Part shown: piece after piece, positions 1-7,313 of the stretch | Layout of the letters: every line of letters starts with the position of its first letter | Position numbering within the stretch: position 1 is the first letter of the stretch | NCBI GenBank assembly: GCA_964647705.1 | Contig: CAZYIW010000033.1 | Coordinates: 1-14,246 of the forward strand | Length of the DNA: 14,246 nucleotides | Source of the DNA: CAZYIW01 sp964647705 | GTDB lineage: Bacteria > Pseudomonadota > Gammaproteobacteria > PS1 > Pseudothioglobaceae | Reading direction: 5' to 3' | Notes under the pieces: model-generated | The model's database searches: none | The model's input: only the letters and a program-made list of their open reading frames with translations | What the model was told of the DNA's origin: nothing | Made by a program: the position numbers and the translations under genes

Positions 1-852
1 TTGATTGGCGTCTTTACTGGCCAGATCATCGGCAAAAGTCCGTACATGTTCGGGTCTAAAATCAAAACCCCTGCCCACACCAGGATAGATAATTAACTTG
101 GCCTCTTTACCCTGTTCTTGCAAGGATTCAATGCCCATAAGAATCGGGCGCAATCGCTGATATTGATCGTGTTCGCCAACAAACACCAACACAGGCACAT
201 CTAACTCATCCACTTCGGGTGCATATTGATAAATCTGCATGGGTTCTGGCAGATTAGGATCTTGCCAGTGCGGATAATAAGCCACATAACAACCCACTTT
301 GTTGTTTTGTTGTTGATGAGTCACTAAGGCTTTTAGTGCCATGTATCCACCACGTGTGTGCGAGACAATGCAGGCTTTGTCGCCAATCACGTCTTTTCTA
401 CCTAAAAGTGCATCTATGCCTTTGGCAGTATGAGAGTCATATTGATAATCGTGCTCCATTGGAAACGGCTCTTTCATGTGCGTGCCAAACATATCAGGCG
501 CTAGAACCACAAACCCTCTGGCCGCGAGACGTTTAATCCTTGGCAAGGTCCATGCATCCAAACCACGACGCCCATGTTGGAACAAAATAGGCAAATATTT
601 ACCCGGTTTAATAGGCTTGAATAAATAAGCCTCAACTTCAAAATCATCATCGTTATAAGTGATATTTTGCATTTCAACTTCATGGTTTTCTGGCGTCTCT
701 AGTTGGCCTTTTTTCCACCAGCTGTCGTCCCACCAAAATTTATCCTTGTCTTGAGGATATTCTATATTTATCCATGGTTTTGAAGGGTGTGGGGATGCTG
801 TTGCAACGCCCAAATATAAACTTGAGATTAGCAAAATCAGTAAATACCTCAT
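1..852 (-). CDS. Secreted dienelactone-hydrolase-like alpha/beta hydrolase, partial, degenerate catalytic triad
   Basis: An open frame of 284 codons starts at the ATG at 852-850 and has no stop before the window edge, so the C-terminus is missing. The first ~20 residues (MRYLLILLISSLYLGVATAS) look like a Sec signal peptide, so the protein is probably exported. The body fits an alpha/beta hydrolase of the dienelactone-hydrolase group: strand and oxyanion region LPILFQHGRRG, nucleophile elbow SHTRGG (residues 164-169), acid strand VFVGEHDQY (Asp229), and the late motif YPGVGRGFDF. Two expected catalytic residues are changed. The elbow has Thr166 where Ser or Cys is usual, and Arg261 stands where the family has the catalytic His (GxGHxF). 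Only the Asp is kept. It follows the channel gene by 4 bases, so the two are probably cotranscribed. The fold call is good; the substrate is unknown and activity is doubtful. Confidence 0.75.
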   Translation of the reverse strand, partial: MRYLLILLISSLYLGVATASPHPSKPWINIEYPQDKDKFWWDDSWWKKGQLETPENHEVEMQNITYNDDDFEVEAYLFKPIKPGKYLPILFQHGRRGLDAWTLPRIKRLAARGFVVLAPDMFGTHMKEPFPMEHDYQYDSHTAKGIDALLGRKDVIGDKACIVSHTRGGYMALKALVTHQQQNNKVGCYVAYYPHWQDPNLPEPMQIYQYAPEVDELDVPVLVFVGEHDQYQRLRPILMGIESLQEQGKEAKLIIYPGVGRGFDFRPEHVRTFADDLASKDANQ

Positions 853-856
853 AGCG

Positions 857-1279
857 CTAGTCTTTCCAATGTTTTTGCATTTCGTAGAATAAAAAAGAAG
901 CCGACCAAGTAATCAAAACAAAGCCAGCCAAAGCCTCCATTCCCACCAAAAATCGAATATTACCAATGGGCTCTATATCACCAAAACCCAAGGTCGAAAA
1001 GGTAGTAAAAGAGAAATACACGCTGTCTAATAGAGAACCATCAAAATTACCTTGTAAATAACCCCATCTTTCATTGCCATGTAGCCAAAAATAACTCAAC
1101 GCATAGATCCAAACCTCAATCACGTGAGCAATCAGTGCAATAATCACAACCACTAAAACCCTAGCTCGGTGTTTGATATGAAACATTGGCAAGAGTTTAG
1201 TCGACTGATGTAGAAATTCATAATGCACCAACACACTCAGTGCCACAATTAAGATATTGATCAGAACAACAATTAACAT
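857..1279 (-). CDS. Small potassium-channel-like protein (Ion_trans_2 pore domain)
   Basis: This 140-residue inner-membrane protein has three predicted membrane helices (about residues 1-20, 40-63 and 108-132). A re-entrant pore helix (82-95) is followed by TLGFGD at residues 96-101, which matches the K+ selectivity filter T-x-G-[YF]-G-D. This is the two-helix pore module of the Ion_trans_2 family with one extra N-terminal helix. The C-terminal tail after the last helix is only about 8 residues, so there is no RCK/TrkA-N or cyclic-nucleotide domain to gate it. Such short channels would work as tetramers. It is the first gene of a likely pair with the hydrolase downstream. No clear Shine-Dalgarno precedes the ATG at 1279-1277, so the exact start is less certain than the identity. 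Confidence 0.8.
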   Translation of the reverse strand: MLIVVLINILIVALSVLVHYEFLHQSTKLLPMFHIKHRARVLVVVIIALIAHVIEVWIYALSYFWLHGNERWGYLQGNFDGSLLDSVYFSFTTFSTLGFGDIEPIGNIRFLVGMEALAGFVLITWSASFLFYEMQKHWKD

Positions 1280-1299
1280 CGGTTTTTGTTATTTATAAT
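1273..1299 (+). promoter_or_regulatory. Possible sigma70 promoter for the BFD/CopZ-like gene
   Basis: A perfect TATAAT lies at 1294-1299, with TTAACA at 1273-1278 as a possible -35 (spacer 15, slightly short). Transcription would begin near 1306, about 35 bases before the ATG at 1341. The -35 overlaps the start codon of the divergent channel gene (1279-1277), so the two transcription units may interfere with each other. Confidence 0.4.
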
Positions 1300-1340
1300 T
1301 GAGCGCATATTCTACTGGAAAAATTTTGGATTTTTTACAA

Positions 1341-1580
1341 ATGGGCTGTTGTAACAATCAAACACAAGAAAAACTGCTTTGTTATTGCTTTAACATCACT
1401 GAAAATGCCTACAAAAACGCCTTAAAACAAGGAAAAAATGCTGTTTTAAAGGATTTTGTTGTCTATCAAACCAAAACCAAGCAATGTAATTGTGAAAACC
1501 TCAATCCCTCCCAACAATGCTGTCTTAAAGACTTTAAAAAATTAGAAAATTTAGAAAAAAACCCAATTCAAGAAAATTAA
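1341..1580 (+). CDS. BFD/CopZ-N-like [2Fe-2S] cluster-binding protein
   Basis: This small, probably cytosolic protein has 79 residues from the ATG at 1341. The frame extends to a TTG at 1299, but that codon overlaps the likely -10 box, and the ATG with a weak GGA ten bases upstream is preferred. Eight cysteines form four pairs: CC at 3-4, CxC at 14/16, CxC at 49/51 and CC at 60-61. CxC-x32-CxC matches the [2Fe-2S] ligand spacing of the bacterioferritin-associated ferredoxin fold (usually CxC...CxxC). The extra CC pairs and the CENLNPSQQCCL tail resemble the N-terminal domain of CopZ copper chaperones, which binds an additional metal. The heavy-metal-associated (HMA) domain of full CopZ is absent. 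The role is probably electron transfer or metal delivery; the partner is unknown. Its stop overlaps the thiC stop by 4 bases in convergent orientation. Confidence 0.7.
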   Translation: MGCCNNQTQEKLLCYCFNITENAYKNALKQGKNAVLKDFVVYQTKTKQCNCENLNPSQQCCLKDFKKLENLEKNPIQEN

Positions 1581-3442
1581 GCTTGTTTGATGTAGATTTC
1601 ACTGTCATTTTCTAAAAATTCCTGGGATTTTTGTTCCATCTCCACTTGAATGGCGTTAATCTCTTCAACTTGTTTTTCGTCCAAACCTTTGATCTCTTGC
1701 GTGATTTTCATGGAACAGAACTTTGGCCCACACATAGAACAAAAGTGCGCAGTCTTGGCTGCTTGCTTGGGTAAAGTTTCGTCGTGATATTCACGCGCGG
1801 TGTCTGGGTCGAGTGAGAGGTTAAATTGATCTTCCCATCTAAATTCAAATCGTGCTTTAGACAAAGCATTGTCTCGAATCTGTGCACCTGGATGACCTTT
1901 GGCTAAATCTGCTGCATGTGCGGCAATCTTATAAGCAATGATTCCTTGCTTAACATCGTCTTTGTCAGGCAAGCCCAAATGTTCTTTTGGTGTGACATAA
2001 CAAAGCATGGCAGTACCATACCAACCGATTTGTGCAGCACCGATGGCTGATGTAATGTGGTCATAGCCCGGAGCAATGTCAGTGGTTAGTGGGCCCAGAG
2101 TATAAAACGGTGCTTCTGAGCATTCTTTCAGTTGCTTTTCCATATTGTCTTTTATCATGTGCATAGGTACGTGTCCTGGGCCTTCGATAAAAGTTTGTAC
2201 ATCGTGCTTCCAAGCAATCTTGGTCAGCTCACCCAGTGTTTCCAATTCACCATATTGCGCAGCATCATTGGCATCAGCAATTGAACCTGGGCGCAAACCA
2301 TCGCCAAGTGAAAAGGTCACGTCATAGGCTTTCATGATCTCGCAAATTTCTTCAAAATGAGTATAGAGGAAATTCTCCTTATGATGAGCCAGACACCATT
2401 TGGCCATGATTGATCCGCCACGAGAGACAATGCCGGTGACTCGCTTGGCAGTTAATGGGACATACTTAAGACGCACGCCTGCATGAATGGTGAAGTAATC
2501 GACGCCTTGTTCGGCTTGTTCGATGAGTGTGTCTTTAAAAACTTCCCAAGTCAAATCTTCTGCCACACCATTGACTTTCTCTAAAGCTTGGTAAATAGGC
2601 ACAGTTCCAATCGGAACGGGTGAATTACGAATGATCCATTCTCGAGTCTCGTGGATATTTTGTCCTGTGGACAAATCCATGATCGTATCTGCTCCCCAGC
2701 GAATCCCCCAAACCATCTTGTCAACTTCTTCCTCTATTGAAGAACCTAAGGCAGAATTACCAATATTGCCATTGATTTTGACCAAAAAATTACGCCCAAC
2801 AATCATTGGCTCTGATTCTGGATGATTGATATTATTCGGAATAATTGCACGGCCACGAGCAACCTCGTCACGCACAAATTCAGGGGTGATAACATCAGGA
2901 ATTGCTGCGCCAAAACTCTCTCCCTTGTGTTGGCCGATTTGATCTTTGTATTCTTGCCAACGACAGTTTTCACGAATGGCAATGTATTCCATCTCGGGTG
3001 TGATAATGCCTTTTTTAGCGTAATGCATTTGAGTAACATTTTTGCCCTTTTGAGCGCGCCTAGGCTTGCGAATGTGCTCAAAACGCAGTTCGTCTAAATC
3101 ATTGTTAGACAAACGTTTGTTGCAAAAATCGGAGCTAAAATTCTCCAAGACTTGGGTATCGTCTCTCTCATCAATCCAATTTTGACGAATCGGAGCCAGT
3201 CCTATGCGAAAATCAACATTGGCATTGGGATCGGTATAAACACCTGAGGTGTCATAAACGCAAACCGGATCATTTTTCTCAGCCAAGTCACCAATAGTAT
3301 CAGTGAGAGTAATTTCACGCATGGGAACTTGAATATCCACTCGAGAACCTTCGACGTATATCTTTGTGGAATTAGGGAAAGGTTTGATAAATGCCTCAGA
3401 TACATTAGACATGTTCTTTAACGTTTCGCTGGCTTGGTTCAT
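1577..3442 (-). CDS. thiC: Phosphomethylpyrimidine synthase ThiC
   Basis: ThiC is a radical-SAM enzyme that rearranges 5-aminoimidazole ribotide into hydroxymethylpyrimidine phosphate, the pyrimidine half of thiamine. The 621-residue length is normal for the proteobacterial form. Visible family blocks include FPNSTKIYVEG near the N-terminus, MREI, the central WGADTIMDLSTG and FTIHAGV, FSLGDGLRPG, FIEGPGHVPMH, and the C-terminal cluster motif CSMCGPKFC (Cys568, 571, 576), which binds the 4Fe-4S cluster. The start at 3442 is the first ATG. A second Met at residue 11 is possible, because neither has a good Shine-Dalgarno. The gene stands alone: hemB diverges 40 bases upstream and the BFD-like gene converges at its end with a 4-base overlap. 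No TPP riboswitch fits in the 40-base leader, and no other thi gene is adjacent. Confidence 0.97.
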   Translation of the reverse strand: MNQASETLKNMSNVSEAFIKPFPNSTKIYVEGSRVDIQVPMREITLTDTIGDLAEKNDPVCVYDTSGVYTDPNANVDFRIGLAPIRQNWIDERDDTQVLENFSSDFCNKRLSNNDLDELRFEHIRKPRRAQKGKNVTQMHYAKKGIITPEMEYIAIRENCRWQEYKDQIGQHKGESFGAAIPDVITPEFVRDEVARGRAIIPNNINHPESEPMIVGRNFLVKINGNIGNSALGSSIEEEVDKMVWGIRWGADTIMDLSTGQNIHETREWIIRNSPVPIGTVPIYQALEKVNGVAEDLTWEVFKDTLIEQAEQGVDYFTIHAGVRLKYVPLTAKRVTGIVSRGGSIMAKWCLAHHKENFLYTHFEEICEIMKAYDVTFSLGDGLRPGSIADANDAAQYGELETLGELTKIAWKHDVQTFIEGPGHVPMHMIKDNMEKQLKECSEAPFYTLGPLTTDIAPGYDHITSAIGAAQIGWYGTAMLCYVTPKEHLGLPDKDDVKQGIIAYKIAAHAADLAKGHPGAQIRDNALSKARFEFRWEDQFNLSLDPDTAREYHDETLPKQAAKTAHFCSMCGPKFCSMKITQEIKGLDEKQVEEINAIQVEMEQKSQEFLENDSEIYIKQA

Positions 3443-3482
3443 TGTTGTATAATCGCTGTTAAATTGTTAATATAAAAAACGA
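3443..3482. promoter_or_regulatory. thiC-hemB divergent intergenic region
   Basis: These 40 bases must hold the promoters for both divergent genes unless they lie inside the coding regions. A perfect TATAAT for hemB is at 3448-3453, giving a leader of roughly 20-25 bases. No convincing -35 is seen upstream of it, within the start of thiC. On the minus strand only A/T-rich -10-like words occur. No THI-box or aptamer-like structure fits here, and neither gene has a recognisable Shine-Dalgarno. Confidence 0.45.
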
Positions 3483-4472
3483 ATGTCCATTTTAACTCAA
3501 AGACCTCGTCGTATGAGAAAACACGCAAATACCCGTGAATTAATGCGTGAAAACACTCTTAGCACTGACGATTTAATTTTTCCGATTTTTGTGATCGAAG
3601 GCGAGAATCAGCGTGAGCAAATTGACTCAATGCCAGATATTGAACGCTTAAGTGTCGATCAGTTAGTCAGTGAAGCAAAAACATTGGTTGAGTTGGGTAT
3701 CCGTGCAGTGGCATTGTTTCCAGTTGTGCCTGAAGAAAAAAAATCTCTAAATGCGAAAGAATCTTATAATGAAGATGGCCTAGCACAACGCGCTGTTAGA
3801 GCTTTAAAGAGCGAATGCCCTGAGATTAGTGTTATTACCGATGTGGCGCTCGACCCTTTTACCACGCATGGACAGGACGGGCTTATTGACGACTCTGGCT
3901 ATGTGCTCAATGATGAAACCGTTGAGGTGTTGGTCAAACAAGCACTCTCACACGCCAAAGCAGGTGCTGATATTGTTGCCCCTTCTGATATGATGGATGG
4001 GCGTATTGGTGCAATTCGTGATGTCCTAGAAGAAAATGGTTTTATCCATACCAATATATTGGCTTACTCAGCCAAGTATGCATCTAACTATTATGGACCA
4101 TTTAGGGATGCCGTAGGATCAGCAGCAAACCTAGGAGCTTCAAGCAAAGAAACATACCAAATGGACCCAGCCAATAGCAATGAAGCCATTCGAGAAGTGG
4201 CCATGGATATCGAAGAAGGTGCCGATATGGTGATGGTTAAGCCTGGGTTGCCCTATCTTGATATTGTTCATCAAATCAAACAAACCTTTGGCATGCCAAC
4301 TTTTGCCTATCATGTGAGTGGTGAATATGCCATGCTCAAAGCCGCAAGTCAAAATGGCTGGATTAACGAACAACCTGTGGTTTTGGAAACCCTATTGTCT
4401 TTCAAACGTGCAGGGGCAGATGCGGTTTTAACTTATTACGCCAAACAAGTGGCACAATGGTTGCAAAACTAG
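3483..4472 (+). CDS. hemB: Delta-aminolevulinic acid dehydratase (porphobilinogen synthase), Mg-type
   Basis: HemB condenses two 5-aminolevulinate molecules into porphobilinogen, the second common step of haem and other tetrapyrroles, in the cytosol as an octamer. The 329 residues match the family length. The two active-site lysines are visible: Lys198 in YSAKYAS and Lys253 in MVKPGLPYLD, the latter forming the Schiff base. The metal region reads DVALDPFTTHGQDG (residues 120-133): the three zinc-binding cysteines of the E. coli type are replaced by Ala122, Asp124 and Asp132. This is the pattern of the magnesium-dependent Pseudomonas-type enzyme, so zinc is not expected in the active site. The start at 3483 gives the usual short basic N-terminus (QRPRRMRK). 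The gene diverges from thiC and is followed by an A/T-rich spacer. Confidence 0.97.
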   Translation: MSILTQRPRRMRKHANTRELMRENTLSTDDLIFPIFVIEGENQREQIDSMPDIERLSVDQLVSEAKTLVELGIRAVALFPVVPEEKKSLNAKESYNEDGLAQRAVRALKSECPEISVITDVALDPFTTHGQDGLIDDSGYVLNDETVEVLVKQALSHAKAGADIVAPSDMMDGRIGAIRDVLEENGFIHTNILAYSAKYASNYYGPFRDAVGSAANLGASSKETYQMDPANSNEAIREVAMDIEEGADMVMVKPGLPYLDIVHQIKQTFGMPTFAYHVSGEYAMLKAASQNGWINEQPVVLETLLSFKRAGADAVLTYYAKQVAQWLQN

Positions 4473-4573
4473 TCATTAAACTGTTTTATATTATAATATC
4501 ATAATATTCTTATATATACTTAAAATTAGTGTATAATTGGCACCCATATTAAAGCCCTTTTTTGAGAATTATT
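4473..4573 (+). promoter_or_regulatory. A/T-rich spacer with promoter for the coiled-coil gene
   Basis: Two perfect TATAAT words occur at 4492-4497 and 4532-4537. The second is well placed for a start near 4544 and a leader of about 30 bases, but its -35 (CTTATA or TTATAT around 4509-4515) is poor. The first word lies inside a perfect 12-base palindrome (ATATTATAATAT, 4488-4499). No G/C-rich hairpin with a T tract is seen, so hemB has no obvious intrinsic terminator. Confidence 0.4.
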
Positions 4574-5320
4574 ATGGAAAATAAATCACTATTTACAATC
4601 ATCGCTCTATCGATCACACTGATTGCAAGTTTTTTTTTCTTTAGCAACAAAGTAGCTGAGCTGGAGAATGAGCTTTCTGCCACAACCAATGAGTTCAACT
4701 CTAAGCTTTCAGTCGTAGAAAATTCAACTTCAAATGATAATGTTGATACTAATCCAACGGTAACATTAGATGATTTGGATCAGCAAATTGTAACGTTGCA
4801 ATCTGAACTGACAGCTACTAAAAAAGCACTGTCACTGGCTAATAGTAAGTCTCATGTGTTAACCGATGAAATCTCGAAAATTGAAGACGCACGTAGCGAG
4901 GTTAGCAATCTTAAAGGTTCTTTACAATCGGCCCAGCAATCGCTCAACCAAACTCAAACTCAACTTAAGATTTCAGACCAAAAATTAAACCATTTAAAAA
5001 CCGTGTTTGAACAGCAAAACCAGTCTATTGTTAAAAGAAATTTTGATCGCATTTCTGCCTTAAAAGAAACCTCTACAGGGATTGCTGTCACAGGTGTTAT
5101 TGTGCCTGTAATTGGTGTAGCAACCTTGGTCTCTTATACAGTAGAAGAGATTGAAAATTACTGTCAAAACATCAAAAACACAATGTCTCTTGAGAAAAAA
5201 GTACTTGGCGAGATTGTCTCACTTAATGAATCAATGCAAAAAAACTACCATGAGCAATGTGTGGTTAGCCTAAAAGACAAAGTTAAGGAAAAAATTAAAG
5301 ATATACAAATCACTCAGTAG
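4574..5320 (+). CDS. Unrecognised membrane-anchored coiled-coil protein with second hydrophobic segment
   Basis: I do not recognise this 248-residue protein. The ATG at 4574 is chosen over the TTG at 4562 because GAGAA lies just upstream at good spacing. Residues ~6-23 form a membrane anchor (IIALSITLIASFFFFS). A long region (about 24-155) follows that is rich in Gln, Ser, Glu, Leu and Lys with heptad-like patterning (AELENEL, DDLDQQIVTLQSEL, LKGSLQSAQQSL), predicted as coiled coil, with a polar break around 45-65. After ISALKETS comes a second hydrophobic, Gly/Val-rich stretch (TGIAVTGVIVPVIGVATLVSY, about 169-189, one residue omitted here at its end). Then comes a tail with Cys residues in ENYCQNI and HEQCVV. 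It ends 4 bases before the acs stop, in convergent orientation. An envelope scaffold or tethering role is a guess; the second segment could be a membrane hairpin. Confidence 0.75.
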   Translation: MENKSLFTIIALSITLIASFFFFSNKVAELENELSATTNEFNSKLSVVENSTSNDNVDTNPTVTLDDLDQQIVTLQSELTATKKALSLANSKSHVLTDEISKIEDARSEVSNLKGSLQSAQQSLNQTQTQLKISDQKLNHLKTVFEQQNQSIVKRNFDRISALKETSTGIAVTGVIVPVIGVATLVSYTVEEIENYCQNIKNTMSLEKKVLGEIVSLNESMQKNYHEQCVVSLKDKVKEKIKDIQITQ

Positions 5321-5324
5321 TCAT

Positions 5325-7238
5325 CTAAGCGATTCGGTTATTAATTAGCTCCTTGACCACTTCAGGTTCTGCTAAAGTTGATGTATCACCTAAATTATCG
5401 TAATCATTCTCGGCAATTTTACGAAGAATCCGGCGCATAATCTTTCCAGAGCGTGTCTTTGGTAAACCAGGTGAGAACTGTATCTTGTCAACCGTGGCAA
5501 TTGGACCAATCTCAGAGCGCACCAACTTCACCAAATCAAGTTTTAATTCATCGCTAGGCTCAGCACCCTGCATCAAAGAAACATAAGCATAAATACCCTG
5601 CCCTTTAATATCATGCGGGTAACCAACAACTGCTGCTTCAGAAACATCTTCATGAAGTACCAAAGCCGATTCAATCTCTGCTGTACCTAAACGGTGTCCA
5701 GAAATATTCAAAACATCGTCCACTCGTCCAGTGATCCAATAATAACCATCACCGTCACGTTTAACGCCATCTCCAGCGAAGTATTTACCAGGAAAAGTGG
5801 AGAAATAAGCCTCCATAAAACGTTCGTGGTTGTTGTAGAGTGTACGCATCTGTCCTGGCCATGAACGCGCCATGACTAATATGCCTTCTGCTTCACCCTC
5901 TAGAACATCGCCCTGTTCGTTGACCACTTGAGGCTCGATACCAAAAAATGGTCTGGTAGCAGAACCTGGCTTGAGTGCTGTGGCATAAGGCAGTGGCGTA
6001 ATCATGTGCCCCCCTGTTTCAGTTTGCCACCAAGTATCAACAATTGGGCAACGATCTTGTCCTACTGTGTGATAGTACCATTCCCATGCTTCTGGGTTAA
6101 TAGGTTCGCCTACGGTGCCTAAAATTTTAAGACTTTGACGTGAGGTTGAATTAACAAAACCATCGCCAGCACCCATTAATGCTCGAATGGCAGTAGGCGC
6201 CGTATAAAAAGTATTAATCTTATGTTTGTCGATCACCTGCCAAAAACGTGAGGCATCTGGATAAGTGGGGATACCTTCAAACATAACTGTGGTCGCGCCA
6301 TTTGCCAACGGCCCGTATACGATATAAGAATGTCCCGTAACCCAACCGACATCGGCTGTACACCAATATATATCCCCTTCTTGATAATCAAATGTGTATT
6401 TGTGTGTCATGGCTGCAAACAAGAGATAACCGCCTGAGGTATGTAAAACACCCTTAGGTTTTCCAGTTGAGCCAGAAGTATAGAGAATAAACAATGGAGA
6501 TTCGGCGTCAAAATTCTCATAATCACAAGTACTTGGCATATCATCCGTAAGCTGGTGATACCACACATCACGATCACTCCAATTAATATCCCCTCCTGTG
6601 CGTTTGACCACTAATACATGCTCAACACAGTCACAATTTGCCGTGGCTTTGTCAACATTGGCCTTGAGTGGAACCGATTTTCCTCCACGAACACCCTCAT
6701 CTGCAGTAATCACAACCTTACACTGCGAATCTAACACACGGTCTTTGAGTGCTTCAGGTGAGAAACCACCAAACACCACAGAGTGAATCGCACCAAGTCT
6801 TGCGCAAGCCAACATGGCATAGGTAGCCTCAAGCACCATTGGCATGTAAATACAAACGCGATCACCAGCGACAACGCCTAATTTTTTCAAACCATTAGAC
6901 AATTTTGCAACTTCGTCATGCAATTGTTGGTAGGTAATATGTTTGGATTGATTGGGGTCATCTCCCTCCCAAATAATGGCAGTTTGATTGGCACGCTCTG
7001 GCAAATGCCTGTCTATACAATTGTAGGCAACATTTAACTCTGCGCCTTTAAACCACTCGATTAACCCTTTATTGTAATCAACATTGCTAACTTTATCCCA
7101 ATCCTTTCCCCAGTCTAGAAATGTTTTCGCCTGATTTGCCCAAAATTCGTCAGAATTCTTGATTGATTCTGCATACATTGTCTGATAGGTTTTTTCATCG
7201 CACAATGGCTTTCGATCAGATTCAATTATCGGATACAT
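5325..7238 (-). CDS. acs: Acetyl-CoA synthetase (AMP-forming)
   Basis: Acs activates acetate with ATP to acetyl-AMP and then transfers the acetyl group to CoA, feeding acetate into central metabolism. The 637 residues agree with the family. Adenylation motifs are clear: YTSGSTGKPKG (about 253-263), the hinge and signature region GRVDDVLNISGHRLGTAEIE, and the C-terminal TRSGKIMRR with Lys599, the residue that Pat-type acetylation controls in related enzymes. The ATG at 7238 is chosen because GGAG lies 7 bases upstream; the upstream in-frame TTG at 7253 is less likely. acs is last in a same-strand cluster of symporter, DUF294 and exonuclease genes, 75 bases after the exonuclease stop. It may be read with them or from its own weak promoter in that gap. 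Confidence 0.97.
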   Translation of the reverse strand: MYPIIESDRKPLCDEKTYQTMYAESIKNSDEFWANQAKTFLDWGKDWDKVSNVDYNKGLIEWFKGAELNVAYNCIDRHLPERANQTAIIWEGDDPNQSKHITYQQLHDEVAKLSNGLKKLGVVAGDRVCIYMPMVLEATYAMLACARLGAIHSVVFGGFSPEALKDRVLDSQCKVVITADEGVRGGKSVPLKANVDKATANCDCVEHVLVVKRTGGDINWSDRDVWYHQLTDDMPSTCDYENFDAESPLFILYTSGSTGKPKGVLHTSGGYLLFAAMTHKYTFDYQEGDIYWCTADVGWVTGHSYIVYGPLANGATTVMFEGIPTYPDASRFWQVIDKHKINTFYTAPTAIRALMGAGDGFVNSTSRQSLKILGTVGEPINPEAWEWYYHTVGQDRCPIVDTWWQTETGGHMITPLPYATALKPGSATRPFFGIEPQVVNEQGDVLEGEAEGILVMARSWPGQMRTLYNNHERFMEAYFSTFPGKYFAGDGVKRDGDGYYWITGRVDDVLNISGHRLGTAEIESALVLHEDVSEAAVVGYPHDIKGQGIYAYVSLMQGAEPSDELKLDLVKLVRSEIGPIATVDKIQFSPGLPKTRSGKIMRRILRKIAENDYDNLGDTSTLAEPEVVKELINNRIA

Positions 7239-7313
7239 AGTTATCTCCAGCAAAAAAAATAAAAATAAGATTCTTCATAATACCAAAAAAAGTATTTTCC
7301 AAGAAAAATATTT
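7239..7313 (-). promoter_or_regulatory. Intergenic leader of acs, possible promoter
   Basis: This 75-base A/T-rich gap separates the exonuclease gene from acs. On the minus strand TATTAT (7282-7277) could be a -10, with TTTCTT about 18 bases upstream or TTGGAA 14 bases upstream as weak -35 candidates. A short inverted repeat, AATAC (7279-7283) with GTATT (7292-7296), overlaps the -10. A 12-base palindrome AAAAATATTTTT lies at 7304-7315. No G/C-rich terminator is present, so read-through from the upstream genes is plausible. Confidence 0.35.

Noticed and set aside
336..536. 66-residue plus-strand open frame
   Set aside because: It lies antisense to the well-supported hydrolase frame, has a Cys/His-rich random composition, and has no promoter or ribosome-binding signal.
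1299..1340. Upstream TTG start for the BFD/CopZ-like gene
   Set aside because: The TTG overlaps the TATAAT, and the added 14 residues show no family similarity; the ATG at 1341 begins right at the CC motif.
2803..3097. Overlapping ~90-residue frames on both strands within thiC
   Set aside because: They are shadows in other frames of a strongly conserved ThiC region.
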